Shown here piece after piece: positions 1-7,850 of a stretch of 16,042 bases of DNA (position 1 is the stretch's first letter; the number at the start of each line of letters is the position of its first letter). The DNA comes from Flammeovirgaceae bacterium UBA4659 (GTDB lineage Bacteria; Bacteroidota; Bacteroidia; Cytophagales; Cyclobacteriaceae), in NCBI GenBank assembly GCA_002405445.1, contig DHLV01000293.1, forward strand, positions 1-16,042. Direction: 5' to 3'. The position numbers and the translations under genes were made by a program. The notes below the pieces were generated by a model. It saw nothing but the letters and a program-made list of their open reading frames with translations, was not told where the DNA came from and did not search any database.

Positions 1-175
1 CCGTGCTTATTCTTTCTTTTTCTTTTGGAAGGCTGGTACGTGCGTTTCATAAATCACTGATGTTTCAAAATTTGCTCAAAATCCCCATTTTTGTAACAAA
101 AGGGCTGCAAATATGGCTAGGAAATGCGGATTATACAAGTCGTTGAAAATCTTGGTGGTCATCCCAAAAGACGGA
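1..175. other. intergenic region downstream of the PfkB-family gene
   Basis: I see no supportable gene here. A weak hairpin (84-104, CCC...TTTTTGT/ACAAAA...GGG) could help end transcription of the pfkB-like gene, but it has bulges and only a mixed A/T tail, so I do not call a terminator. Confidence 0.3.
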
Positions 176-1165
176 TCAAGCCGTCAAATGCTCCAACACC
201 TTTTTTACCTGTGCGGTAGTCAGGCGCGGGCCAAACTGCTCCACTACTTTGCTGCTCGCCAGCGATGCCAGCTTGCCCGCCTCGGCATAGCTGTGGCCAT
301 GGGTAATGGCATACATAAATGCCCCGGCAAACATATCGCCTGCCCCGTTTGAGTCTATTGCGTTTACTTGATATGGCTCAATTTGAATGAACGTATCGCC
401 ATCAAACACCAACGCGCCATTTTTGCCCAGCGTCATCACAAAGCGTTTGGCGATGTCTTTCAGTTTTTCGCGCGCCTCCAAAATATCATTGGTGCCTGTG
501 TAGATCATCGCCTCTTCTTCGTTGCAAAACAACAGATCTACACTGGCACCGACTATCTCTTGCATTTGAGCAGAAAAATATTTTACCATGCTCGGGTCTG
601 AAAACGTCAATGTCACCAATGCCTTGTGGTGTTCTGCCAGTTTTTTGGCTTCCTTCATGGCTTCCAATCCCTTGGGGCTTGCCACCAGGTATCCCTCCAT
701 ATACAAGTACTTTGAGTTTCTGATGGCGTTTTCGTCCAGATGCTCCCGTGAGAAAAATGAGCTCGCGCCCAAAAAGGTATTCATGGTGCGTTCGGCATCG
801 GGGCTCGTCATTACCAGGCACCGGCCGGTGTGGTCGTGTGGCAGATCTTCATATTGCAGGTTGGTGGCAATTCCGTTGCTGTTGAGGTCTTCGATGAAGA
901 ATTTCCCAAGTTCATCTTTGGCGACCAAACAAGAGTAGAACCCCTTGCCGCCAAACTGGCTCAAGGCAGTAATGGTATTGCCCGCTGACCCTCCACCGGT
1001 AAGTTTGCTCCTCTTCATGTCGATGGCGGTCATCAAGTGCTTTTGACGCTTTTCATCGACCAACGTCATCACACCTTTTTCCACTCCATTTTTTTCAAAG
1101 AAGTCGTGCTCAACTTCGGTAACAATATCAACAATCGCATTGCCAATAGCGTACACATCGTACAT
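176..1165 (-). CDS. PfkB-family carbohydrate/adenosine kinase
   Basis: This is a cytosolic ATP-dependent kinase of the PfkB (ribokinase/adenosine kinase) family, which phosphorylates a sugar or nucleoside hydroxyl. Visible signatures are the N-terminal strand YAIGNAIVDIV, the substrate-side GGGSAGNT motif (residues 57-64) and the C-terminal signature DSNGAGD. The last Asp of that signature (D277) is the expected catalytic base, and it is followed by MFAGAF forming the anion hole. FGPRL near the C-terminus is frequent in adenosine-kinase-like members of Bacteroidota. The length of 329 aa is normal and the reading frame is intact. The ATG at 1165 is the only sensible start because the first beta-strand begins at residue 3. 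There is no Shine-Dalgarno site. A REP-like inverted repeat begins 35 bp upstream. Family membership is secure. The substrate (adenosine, ribose, fructose or other) cannot be read from the sequence, although the overall look is closest to adenosine kinase. Confidence 0.93.
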   Translation of the reverse strand: MYDVYAIGNAIVDIVTEVEHDFFEKNGVEKGVMTLVDEKRQKHLMTAIDMKRSKLTGGGSAGNTITALSQFGGKGFYSCLVAKDELGKFFIEDLNSNGIATNLQYEDLPHDHTGRCLVMTSPDAERTMNTFLGASSFFSREHLDENAIRNSKYLYMEGYLVASPKGLEAMKEAKKLAEHHKALVTLTFSDPSMVKYFSAQMQEIVGASVDLLFCNEEEAMIYTGTNDILEAREKLKDIAKRFVMTLGKNGALVFDGDTFIQIEPYQVNAIDSNGAGDMFAGAFMYAITHGHSYAEAGKLASLASSKVVEQFGPRLTTAQVKKVLEHLTA

Positions 1166-1200
1166 GATTCTTCATTTTAAATTACAGATTTCTAATGACC

Positions 1201-1337
1201 AGAAGCCCCATCTCAAAAACACATCACCATGTCAGGTTCAGCCTGTCGAAACCGGGTTTCAGTACCGAATAGCCTTCGACAAGCCTGCCTGGCAGGCTCA
1301 GGCCGTCAGTTATAAGTTGATTTTTGAGATGGCTTCT
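1201..1337. repeat. REP-like nested inverted-repeat element
   Basis: An intergenic inverted repeat of about 137 bp lies between the pfkB-like gene and the phosphodiesterase gene. The outer arms are 1201-1219 and 1321-1337: AGAAGCC/ATCTCAAAAA against TTTTTGAGATGGCTTCT, complementary apart from two extra C in the left arm. Nested inside are TGTCGAA (1244-1250) against TTCGACA (1275-1281), a palindrome GAAACC-G-GGTTTC (1248-1260), and an 8 bp hairpin AGCCTGCC-T-GGCAGGCT (1282-1298). From memory, TTCGACA...GCCTG...GGCTCAGG strings are common in dispersed intergenic repeats of Bacteroidota. No ORF or transposase is present, so it is a non-coding, possibly REP/MITE-type element. Confidence 0.65.
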
Positions 1338-1446
1338 AATTTAAGGTTTGGCGTGAAGATAGGAAAATTTGTGCAAAAAGAACGAGGGATTTAGGAGATA
1401 GAAGTTGGTAGCCTGTGGTTTCTCTTCTACTTTTTTAACTGTTAAG

Positions 1447-2394
1447 TTATTTTTTATCGGCAGGTATTTTCAACGTTAGTTTATACTTGGCTGCGCGATC
1501 GGGATAATCGGTAATAAAACCGTCTACGCCCATCCCTTTGAGCACGAGCATGTCTTTTTCTTCATTGACGGTCCATGGAATCACGCGCATTGTAACCCGT
1601 TTTTTATCGCTTGTTGTTACGATTTTGGTTCGAAGCTCCTTAACAATACTGTTGGTTAGCAATTTGAAGTACGGGCTATAGACGGAAGGGATGAAACCCA
1701 ATTCTTTCAGATTTTCTTCTGCACTTTTTGTGTTTTCTACCAAAGCGGCCAGGCGCACGTGTGGGTATTTTTCATGAAAATACCGCAACACGCGAAAGTC
1801 AAATGATTGAATCACCACACGGTCGAGTGGCAGGTACTGGTCAATAAGGGTATACACCAAATCAGAAAACTCTTCAGGCGATGGTTGAAATGCCCTGTCA
1901 AGTTCTTCTTCTGACTTGATCTCGATGTTGTAATCAACCTCATAGCGTGTAAAACTTTTGATGTGCGTTTCGGCAGCAACAATTACATCACTCAGCAGCG
2001 GCTTGCTGGCTTTTGCTTTTTCTTGCTCAGGAAACTTTGGATTACCGATGGTGCCACAATCGTACTGCCGGACTTGGTCGTAGGTCAGTTGGTAAATATT
2101 GTGTTTCTTTTCATCTCGTTGAGGAATGGGCTTTCCATCGGGCATCAGACATATCGCATGGTGCATCCACGGCTCGTGAGAAACCACCACCTGCTTATCT
2201 TTGGTGATCACCACATCCAGTTCTAACGTGGTGACACCATAATCGAGGGCAGTCAAAAAAGCTGAGACCGTATTCTCCGGTTTCAGCCCACGGGCCCCGC
2301 GGTGGCCTTGCACATCAAACTTGGGTAGATAGACTTGAGAAAGAGATTGCGATGCCATTGTGAAGAGCGAACAGAAGACTACCAATTTTTGCAT
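1447..2394 (-). CDS. secreted glycerophosphodiester phosphodiesterase
   Basis: This GDPD-family enzyme hydrolyses glycerophosphodiesters to sn-glycerol-3-phosphate and an alcohol, probably in the periplasm, for phospholipid head-group scavenging. Residues 1-19 form a signal peptide ending SLSQ. The TIM-barrel signature follows: GHRGARGLKPENT (30-42) with catalytic H31 and metal-side E40, ELDVVITKD (58-66) supplying metal ligands, and HEP with the second catalytic H73. The C-terminal strand DGFITDYPDRA is also typical. The length of 315 aa fits the GlpQ/UgpQ class. The ATG at 2394 lies 4 nt after a perfect TAnnTTTG box, which supports both this start and a separate promoter from the upstream receptor gene. 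The frame is complete. Substrate range is not determinable. Confidence 0.93.
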   Translation of the reverse strand: MQKLVVFCSLFTMASQSLSQVYLPKFDVQGHRGARGLKPENTVSAFLTALDYGVTTLELDVVITKDKQVVVSHEPWMHHAICLMPDGKPIPQRDEKKHNIYQLTYDQVRQYDCGTIGNPKFPEQEKAKASKPLLSDVIVAAETHIKSFTRYEVDYNIEIKSEEELDRAFQPSPEEFSDLVYTLIDQYLPLDRVVIQSFDFRVLRYFHEKYPHVRLAALVENTKSAEENLKELGFIPSVYSPYFKLLTNSIVKELRTKIVTTSDKKRVTMRVIPWTVNEEKDMLVLKGMGVDGFITDYPDRAAKYKLTLKIPADKK

Positions 2395-2398
2395 GATG

Positions 2399-2406
2399 CA
2401 AAGTTA
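2399..2406 (-). promoter_or_regulatory. Bacteroidota -7 promoter box of the phosphodiesterase gene
   Basis: Read on the minus strand, the sequence TAACTTTG matches the Bacteroidota -7 consensus TAnnTTTG exactly. It ends 4 nt before the ATG at 2394, so transcription would start at or very near the start codon. I do not see a convincing -33 TTG element at the expected distance. Confidence 0.5.
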
Positions 2407-2569
2407 ACAAAACGTCTGTTGTGAACCCTTTCCCGGCAAGGGTGATTTTGGAAACTGCTCTTGAGTAGCCCGTCTTAAGAACCGGCTTCGCGCGGATATC
2501 AAACCGACATCATCTGAAAAATCTTTCCTTTACGGCCAATGCTATTGTACAACGACCAACCGCAGCACA

Positions 2570-5386
2570 TCAGTTGTTGATGATCATCCTCATGGCTCTT
2601 CGGCCACCACCGCCACCGCCCATAGGATTTAATTGCTTGTTGAGCAGGTAGGTGAAACTCAACATAAAATACCTCCCCAAATTGTTGTTCACTTCACGCT
2701 GGAAGAAGTTTGAGTTGGCAGTTTGAACAATACTGACATTACGATCCAACAAGTTACTCACGCCAAATTTGAGTTCACCGGCATTGTTTTTTAGTATCGA
2801 ACGCGACACATACATTGATAACAGCGGAATACTCTGGCTAAAGTTGGTTGATCGGCTATCGTACACGAGGTATTCGAAATCCGGATTGAAGTGGTAGTGC
2901 TTTAGGAATCTGCCGCTCAGTTCGGCTGCAAAGGTTCTGTTAAAAAAGTTTTGCCCCTGCTGCGCTCCGTTTTCATAGTCTGTTTGTTGATTACTCAAAT
3001 TGGTGCGCAAATCAACGATCAAAATTTCCTTGAGTGTGTAGTTGTACCGAATCGTGCCGCCCAAGGTACGCTGCGTGATTTTGTTAGGCAGATTGTTGAG
3101 TAAATTAATGCTTTGATCGAAGCGTAAAGTCGGGCCGATGTTGATCCTGCTGTTCAGTTCGCGGAAGCGGAAACCCAAGTTGATGTTAGAAGTGAAGGTG
3201 AAAGAATAGTCGGTATTTTCCGGCCTCGTGTTTCGGATCAACGTTGTGGGGTCTACAACTTGTGCAAAGGTGATGGCATTCTTCATGTAGGTACCTGTTA
3301 CGATGGCAAATAGGTTGGTCATGCGGGCGGGGTCAAATCCGGTGTAGTTTGCAGTAGCGGTGTGCACGTAGGCCGGTTTCAGTGTTGGATTGCCCACCGA
3401 AATATTGAGTGGATCGCTGACGTTAATTACCGGTTGCAGTTGTTGGATGGTAGGCTCCAACATAGATGTTTCATAATCAAAGCGCAGGTGCTTGTTGGAG
3501 CTGAAGTCGTAGTTGACGCGCACCGAAGGCAAAAAATTTTCAAACGTGCGGGTCACTGGCAAGCGCTGCAATACGCCACCGCTGATCTGGCTTGTTGCCC
3601 CATCCAGCGTTGTGACCTGGTAGGTGGCACCAATACCGAGGTTATACTTCTGCCGGTTAACCCTGAAATTGAACCCGGGCCGTTGATAGAGATAGTTGCT
3701 GTTGAAGCCATTCGAGAGCGCATCGTTTTGCGTTTGCGTAGCCACATCAATCACGCTGCGTATCACATCGTTTTGGTTGGTGCGTACCGCATAGTTGATC
3801 TCCAGATATCTTCGATTGCCCAATGGCTCCGTATAGCTTAATGTGGCCAGGTATGTGCTGTTGATGTTCGATTGGTTGTTGGTTTGCAATAAACGCTGCT
3901 CCGCCTGGCCGGTAAAAAATTCAGCCACGGAATTGAGGTCGCCATCGGATTTTGTATTTCCGTACACATAGCCCATGTTGCCCGAAAATGTGCGGCCTTT
4001 CTTTTTGAAACGATGCCGAAACAACACACTGGTGTTAATATTGGCGGCAGTTCCCTGCGAAAATGTGCTGCGCGTATTTTGGTTTTGCAGTTGGTTATTC
4101 AAGTCAAAAGTCTGGCTTTGGCTGATGATGTTCTGACTACTGGTGCCATAACTGGCCATAGTAGTCCATTTGATGGAGTTGGCACTATCTAATTTGTGAT
4201 CTAAACTAAAGTTGCCACGGTGTGTGTCGCTGATGCTGCGCTGCCGGCTGTCCTGATTGAAATTATAACTTCTATTCTGCGGCAAAAAATTAACACGTTC
4301 AGTTTCTTTGATTACATCCTGATCGACCCGATTGTAGAAATAGTTACTGGTTAACTGCGTTTTTTTGTTGAGGTCTTTGTTGTAGTTGATCCCACCGGCA
4401 TAGTTGGTTACAATACCGTTTTGCCGGCCCCCGGTATTGAGCGGTATCGAATTGTTATCGGCATTCATTTGAATGTTCATCCGGCCACCGCCACCGCCAC
4501 CCATTTGACTGACAGCACCCGAAAAGTTGAAATAGTCCTCGACTGAAAACCCTTGTTCGTTTACATTGTTACCCATGCCCAACGCTGAGATCTGTTCTCC
4601 TTTTCTAAACCGGTTAACACTCAGCTTGCTTTGAAAGCGGTCGTTGCTTCCGCCACCGGCCATCATGTTGCCAAATGCACCCTTGCGCTTTTCGTCTTTC
4701 AACTCGAGGTTGATGGTCTTTTCACGCTGGCCGTCATCGATACCCGAAAAAACGGCCTGATCTGACTTTTTATCAAAAACCTGCACTTTGTCAATTGCAT
4801 CGGCCGGTAGGTTACGCGTAGCAATTTTCGGATCGCGCCCGAAAAATTCGCGCCCGTCTACCATTACCCTGCGCACCTGCTCACCTTGTGCCTTGATGGT
4901 ACCATCTGATTCAACATCGATGCCCGGCATCTTTTTTAACAAGTCTTCTACGTTTGCATTGGGCTTTACAGTGAATGCGGTGGCATTATATTCGATCGTA
5001 TCGCGTTTTAGCGTTACCGGTGTTTTTTCTCCTTGTATGGTAACGCCCTCCAAAACGGTTGTGTAAGTGAGCATTAAAAAAGTGCCAAGTTCCACCACAT
5101 CGCCTGTGGCCGGAAAATTCACTTGTTTGGTGCGGGGTGTTAGGCCAGCATACGTAACTTTCACAAAGTAACTTCCCCGGCTAACATTCTTTAGTGTAAA
5201 AGCGCCATCTGCACCTGAAATGTGGAATCCTACCAAAGATGAGTCTGCCTTTTGCAAAAGCATGCCCGTGGCAGACGCAAGCGGTTGGGCTGCCGAGTCA
5301 ACCACTGTGCCCTTAACCTTAAACTTTTGTGCAAAACCGGCAATGGCTATGCATGCCAACCCCGTGCAGATGAGAAAACGCTTCAT
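2570..5386 (-). CDS. TonB-dependent receptor-like outer-membrane beta-barrel protein
   Basis: This 938-aa outer-membrane protein resembles the PF14905-type 'outer membrane beta-barrel family' of Bacteroidota. Residues 1-19 are a signal peptide ending FAQ. A carboxypeptidase-regulatory-like beta-sandwich spans about 22-105 (FKVKGTVVDSAAQPLASA...). A plug-like domain covers about 120-235 (VEDLLKKMPGIDVESDG, MVDGREFFGRDP). A long barrel rich in alternating Tyr/Asn/Thr strands runs from about 250 to 915. Two MGGGGGGR motifs occur, at 295-302 in the loop after the first barrel strands and at 922-929 in a C-terminal tail ending RMIINN. The last barrel strand (YFMLSFTYLLNK) is therefore not at the C-terminus. 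The gene follows a GLPGLI gene on the same strand after 163 bp, a common pairing in this phylum. The transported ligand is unknown. Confidence 0.9.
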   Translation of the reverse strand: MKRFLICTGLACIAIAGFAQKFKVKGTVVDSAAQPLASATGMLLQKADSSLVGFHISGADGAFTLKNVSRGSYFVKVTYAGLTPRTKQVNFPATGDVVELGTFLMLTYTTVLEGVTIQGEKTPVTLKRDTIEYNATAFTVKPNANVEDLLKKMPGIDVESDGTIKAQGEQVRRVMVDGREFFGRDPKIATRNLPADAIDKVQVFDKKSDQAVFSGIDDGQREKTINLELKDEKRKGAFGNMMAGGGSNDRFQSKLSVNRFRKGEQISALGMGNNVNEQGFSVEDYFNFSGAVSQMGGGGGGRMNIQMNADNNSIPLNTGGRQNGIVTNYAGGINYNKDLNKKTQLTSNYFYNRVDQDVIKETERVNFLPQNRSYNFNQDSRQRSISDTHRGNFSLDHKLDSANSIKWTTMASYGTSSQNIISQSQTFDLNNQLQNQNTRSTFSQGTAANINTSVLFRHRFKKKGRTFSGNMGYVYGNTKSDGDLNSVAEFFTGQAEQRLLQTNNQSNINSTYLATLSYTEPLGNRRYLEINYAVRTNQNDVIRSVIDVATQTQNDALSNGFNSNYLYQRPGFNFRVNRQKYNLGIGATYQVTTLDGATSQISGGVLQRLPVTRTFENFLPSVRVNYDFSSNKHLRFDYETSMLEPTIQQLQPVINVSDPLNISVGNPTLKPAYVHTATANYTGFDPARMTNLFAIVTGTYMKNAITFAQVVDPTTLIRNTRPENTDYSFTFTSNINLGFRFRELNSRINIGPTLRFDQSINLLNNLPNKITQRTLGGTIRYNYTLKEILIVDLRTNLSNQQTDYENGAQQGQNFFNRTFAAELSGRFLKHYHFNPDFEYLVYDSRSTNFSQSIPLLSMYVSRSILKNNAGELKFGVSNLLDRNVSIVQTANSNFFQREVNNNLGRYFMLSFTYLLNKQLNPMGGGGGGRRAMRMIINN

Positions 5387-5442
5387 TGAAGACCTTTTTT
5401 GGAAAACCTGAAAAAAATTTTATTTGATGCTTCTTACATCTC

Positions 5443-5455
5443 GATGACCGTCATC
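5443..5455. promoter_or_regulatory. short inverted repeat upstream of the receptor gene
   Basis: GATGAC-C-GTCATC is a perfect 6 bp inverted repeat with a one-base centre. It lies about 57 bp upstream of the ATG of the outer-membrane receptor gene, a plausible operator position. No regulator can be assigned, and a 6+6 repeat can arise by chance. Confidence 0.2.
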
Positions 5456-5549
5456 TGCGACCTTACCCAAAACAAAATTCTGAACTGAAACTGCATGCAC
5501 CAAACCCACACGGGTAATTGAATTTTGATGTTCGTGGAACAACAAACAC

Positions 5550-6296
5550 CTAGTTCATGCGAAACATCATCCCTCTGCCATTGGTCTTGCGCTGATCGTT
5601 AATGAGCTTCTTGAAGTCAGCGGATGAGATCTTTTCACCCCCAACCGGTAATTTGATGTCGTTTTTTTTAAGCTCTTTAAACCTGATATTGGTGGCGACA
5701 ATGGTACGTTCACCGTTGTTGATGTCAACAGCCAGTACCGTGCCGGGCAGAGAAAGGTATTTTTCAGGGCCCAAATTGATCCGAATTTGCTCCGTATACC
5801 AGGCTGTAATAGCGATGGGCCTTTTTGGGTTAGATTCGTCTGTGTAGTAAGCCTGCCTACATGCATACCCTTCAATGACCTTCGTGTCAGTGCCAAACTT
5901 CCACGCCTGAATTTTCAGTGTGTCGGTGATTAAATATTCTTTCGCAAAGAACTCCTGCTTGGTAGTGATAATCTGTGTATTCACGTCAAAATGGGTCTCT
6001 GTGTCCGGCATCTTGAATTTCATGGTTACCCCACCGGTGTTTGAGTTGATATCTTCCTCTTCGTCTTCAATCACCGGCTTGGTGATCGATGCGGTTGCAT
6101 GAAAGAACAGTTGTATTTGACTACTGCGGTATTCAGGTATCATCGCCTTCATTCTTTCAGCATCAGGGGGAATATTGCGGTGCAGGTTTGTTTTCACCTC
6201 ATAGGTGATAACGCCTTGGTCTTTTGGTTGGCCAAATACTACATTGGCAGCGGTTACCGAAACCAATACTCCGATGAGCAGTATAATTTTCTTCAT
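5550..6296 (-). CDS. GLPGLI family protein
   Basis: This secreted protein belongs to the GLPGLI family (Porph_ging, TIGR01200 type), which is nearly confined to Bacteroidota and has no established biochemical role. The family core is visible in the second half: an export-competent start, then ITAWYTEQIRINLGPEKY immediately followed by LSLPGTVLAVD, the variant here of the family's name-giving motif, and the strand ATNIRF. A cluster of acidic residues (EDEEEDIN) lies in the first half. I chose the ATG at 6296, which gives 248 aa beginning MKKIILLIG with a clean signal peptide ending VFGQ. An in-frame ATG at 6314 would add MKISAT and is the alternative. The gene precedes the beta-barrel receptor gene and is divergent from the two-component system. 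Members often accompany PF14905-type receptors, so a shared envelope or transport role is likely but unproven. Confidence 0.87.
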   Translation of the reverse strand: MKKIILLIGVLVSVTAANVVFGQPKDQGVITYEVKTNLHRNIPPDAERMKAMIPEYRSSQIQLFFHATASITKPVIEDEEEDINSNTGGVTMKFKMPDTETHFDVNTQIITTKQEFFAKEYLITDTLKIQAWKFGTDTKVIEGYACRQAYYTDESNPKRPIAITAWYTEQIRINLGPEKYLSLPGTVLAVDINNGERTIVATNIRFKELKKNDIKLPVGGEKISSADFKKLINDQRKTNGRGMMFRMN

Positions 6297-6334
6297 GGTA
6301 GCGGATATTTTCATCTGAATTCTGGTGTAAATCT

Positions 6335-6342
6335 ACGGAGTT
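6335..6342 (-). promoter_or_regulatory. candidate -7 box of the GLPGLI gene
   Basis: On the minus strand TAGATTTA matches TAnnTTTG at five of the six fixed positions. It lies about 38 nt upstream of the ATG at 6296, which would leave a 5' leader of roughly 30 nt. No clear -33 element accompanies it, so it is tentative. Confidence 0.22.
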
Positions 6343-6378
6343 TGAGTGATGGCTCTGGTTAATAGTTCTGAAAGTAAT

Positions 6379-6394
6379 GTTAATTAACGTTAAC
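6379..6394. promoter_or_regulatory. overlapping palindromes, candidate operator
   Basis: Three perfect palindromes overlap here: GTTAATTAAC (6379-6388), TTAACGTTAA (6384-6393) and GTTAAC (6389-6394). The cluster lies in the divergent region between the GLPGLI gene and the sensor kinase gene, just upstream of where the -33 element of the kinase promoter should be. This position would suit autoregulation or control of both directions. The sequence is AT-rich, which raises the chance of coincidence. Confidence 0.3.
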
Positions 6395-6422
6395 GTCTGA
6401 CTTACCTTTCCGCAATAGCGTT

Positions 6423-6430
6423 TACTTTTG
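6423..6430 (+). promoter_or_regulatory. Bacteroidota -7 promoter box of the two-component operon
   Basis: TACTTTTG matches the TAnnTTTG consensus exactly and ends 4 nt before the GTG start of the kinase gene. Transcription from it would begin at about the start codon, leaving little or no leader. A -33 TTG is not evident. Confidence 0.5.
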
Positions 6431-6434
6431 TGCT

Positions 6435-7850
6435 GTGCATTATAGGAAAGACATTTTGATCATCGGATTGATTAGCGCCAGTTTGTTACTGCTGGTGACG
6501 TTGCAATTTGCGTGGCTGCGCAGTTCTTATCATCAAGAGCACGTGCGCCTTCAGCGCGATTTATCGCGGATGTTCAAAGATATGGTAATTGAAATGAACG
6601 ACTCAATTTTTAATAAGAACATCAGCGCGCTGCCATCGGGCAACATCACACGCATGGAAGTGAAGGACTCTCTTACAGTGATGACTAACGCAAAGGTAGC
6701 TACCGGGCTGCACTTATTACCCGATTCGGTGGGCATGGGTACCAAGCAGGTAATGGTGTATGTGCGAGAGGGCAATGATTCGCTTATGAACTTTTTGAAG
6801 CCATTGGCTGAAAAGATGAAAGGCTTGAGGGGCAGGAAGTCTTTTTCGATTAACCTCTCGCGTGAAACGCTGAATGAAAAAGAAGTGGCCACGAAATTCG
6901 GCAAACTATTGGAAGCTGCACAGTTGCCGGTTCATTTTAAAATCGATGCAGTCAGGCCCGCGTTCGGCAGCCGCAGGCGTATGGCGGGTGAAGATGAGAG
7001 TTTTGCTTTTTCATCCTCAGGCAATTTTAAGATTCATTTTTCAAATCTGAGCGGCATCATTATCAAGCGAATTGCCCCCCAAATGCTTTTTTCTGTTTTT
7101 CTTACTTTTCTTACCGGCCTTTCATTTTTAATGCTCTACCGAAACGTCAAATCGCAACAGCGGCTGGCAGACTTGAAAAATGACTTCATCAGCAATATGA
7201 CACACGAGTTGAAGACACCGGTAACCACTGTCGGTGTTGCATTAGAGGCATTGAGGAATTTCAACGGGCTGGAGAACCGGAAACTGACTCATGAGTATTT
7301 GGCGATTGCACAGAACGAGGTGAACAGGTTATCACTGCTCACAGACAAGATCCTCAAAACTTCTGTGTTTGAAAACCGAGGAGTGGAGATCGAATCTGAA
7401 ACGGTCAATTTGGAGAAAATTGTAGACCAAACCGTGCAATCGCTCAAGCCGGTATTTGAAAAGGCAAAGGCCGAAGTAGAAGTGAGGAAAGAAGGCACGC
7501 AGTTCACCATCAGAGGTGGCAATGTGCACATGACCAACGTTGTGTACAACTTGCTGGACAACGCCCTGAAGTATTCGAAAGAAGATGCGCGAATTACAAT
7601 TATAATGTCTGAAAATGCAATGGAAATCAGATTATCGGTACGCGATAACGGTGTCGGCATTGCGCCCGAGTACAGGAAGAAAATTTTTGAAAAATTCTTC
7701 CGTGTTCCAACGGGTGACATTCATTCGGTGAAGGGGTATGGCCTGGGATTGAGCTACGTGGAGGCAGTGGTGAAAGCCCATGGCGGCAGAATTGAAGTAC
7801 AGAGCGAAGAGGGTAGCGGCAGCAACTTTATCATCGTATTACCTAAGTAA
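6435..7850 (+). CDS. sensor histidine kinase (no HAMP domain)
   Basis: This is an inner-membrane sensor kinase of a two-component system. TM1 (about 7-28) and TM2 (about 217-235) bracket a periplasmic sensor region of about 190 residues with no domain I recognise. There is no HAMP. The HisKA helix follows TM2 directly, with the H-box NMTHELKTP and phospho-acceptor H257. The ATPase domain shows the N-box NLLDN (372-376), G1 box DNGVG (404-408), F-box KIFEKFF and G2 box GYGLGL (434-439), all intact. The 471-aa length is typical. The start is GTG at 6435: no in-frame ATG exists before residue 46, and a start there would delete TM1. The stop overlaps the regulator's ATG by one base (TAATG), indicating translational coupling. 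The signal is unknown. The overall type resembles Bacteroides RprX-like sensors. Confidence 0.93.
   Translation: MHYRKDILIIGLISASLLLLVTLQFAWLRSSYHQEHVRLQRDLSRMFKDMVIEMNDSIFNKNISALPSGNITRMEVKDSLTVMTNAKVATGLHLLPDSVGMGTKQVMVYVREGNDSLMNFLKPLAEKMKGLRGRKSFSINLSRETLNEKEVATKFGKLLEAAQLPVHFKIDAVRPAFGSRRRMAGEDESFAFSSSGNFKIHFSNLSGIIIKRIAPQMLFSVFLTFLTGLSFLMLYRNVKSQQRLADLKNDFISNMTHELKTPVTTVGVALEALRNFNGLENRKLTHEYLAIAQNEVNRLSLLTDKILKTSVFENRGVEIESETVNLEKIVDQTVQSLKPVFEKAKAEVEVRKEGTQFTIRGGNVHMTNVVYNLLDNALKYSKEDARITIIMSENAMEIRLSVRDNGVGIAPEYRKKIFEKFFRVPTGDIHSVKGYGLGLSYVEAVVKAHGGRIEVQSEEGSGSNFIIVLPK

Noticed and set aside
84..104. Hairpin with CCC...TTTGT/ACAAA...GGG arms after the pfkB-like gene
   Set aside because: The stem has bulges and no clean U-tract on the minus strand, so a terminator call is not justified.
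113..352. 79-aa plus-strand open frame near the left edge
   Set aside because: Most of it is antisense to the pfkB-like C-terminus, and nothing in it resembles a known small protein.
1400..1437. Possible terminator: TAGAAG/CTTCTA arms followed by a T-run on the plus strand
   Set aside because: The stem is only 6 bp with a 20-base loop, and no plus-strand gene lies upstream for it to terminate.
3362..3841. 159-aa open frame on the plus strand opposite the beta-barrel receptor gene
   Set aside because: It lies wholly antisense to a strongly supported receptor gene, has no recognisable domain or promoter, and its composition follows from the receptor's codons.
4484..4501. Glycine-codon tracts in the receptor gene considered as a slippage-prone tandem repeat (phase-variation site)
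   Set aside because: The codons are trinucleotide units of mixed GGC/GGT, so unit changes would keep the frame and could not switch the gene off.
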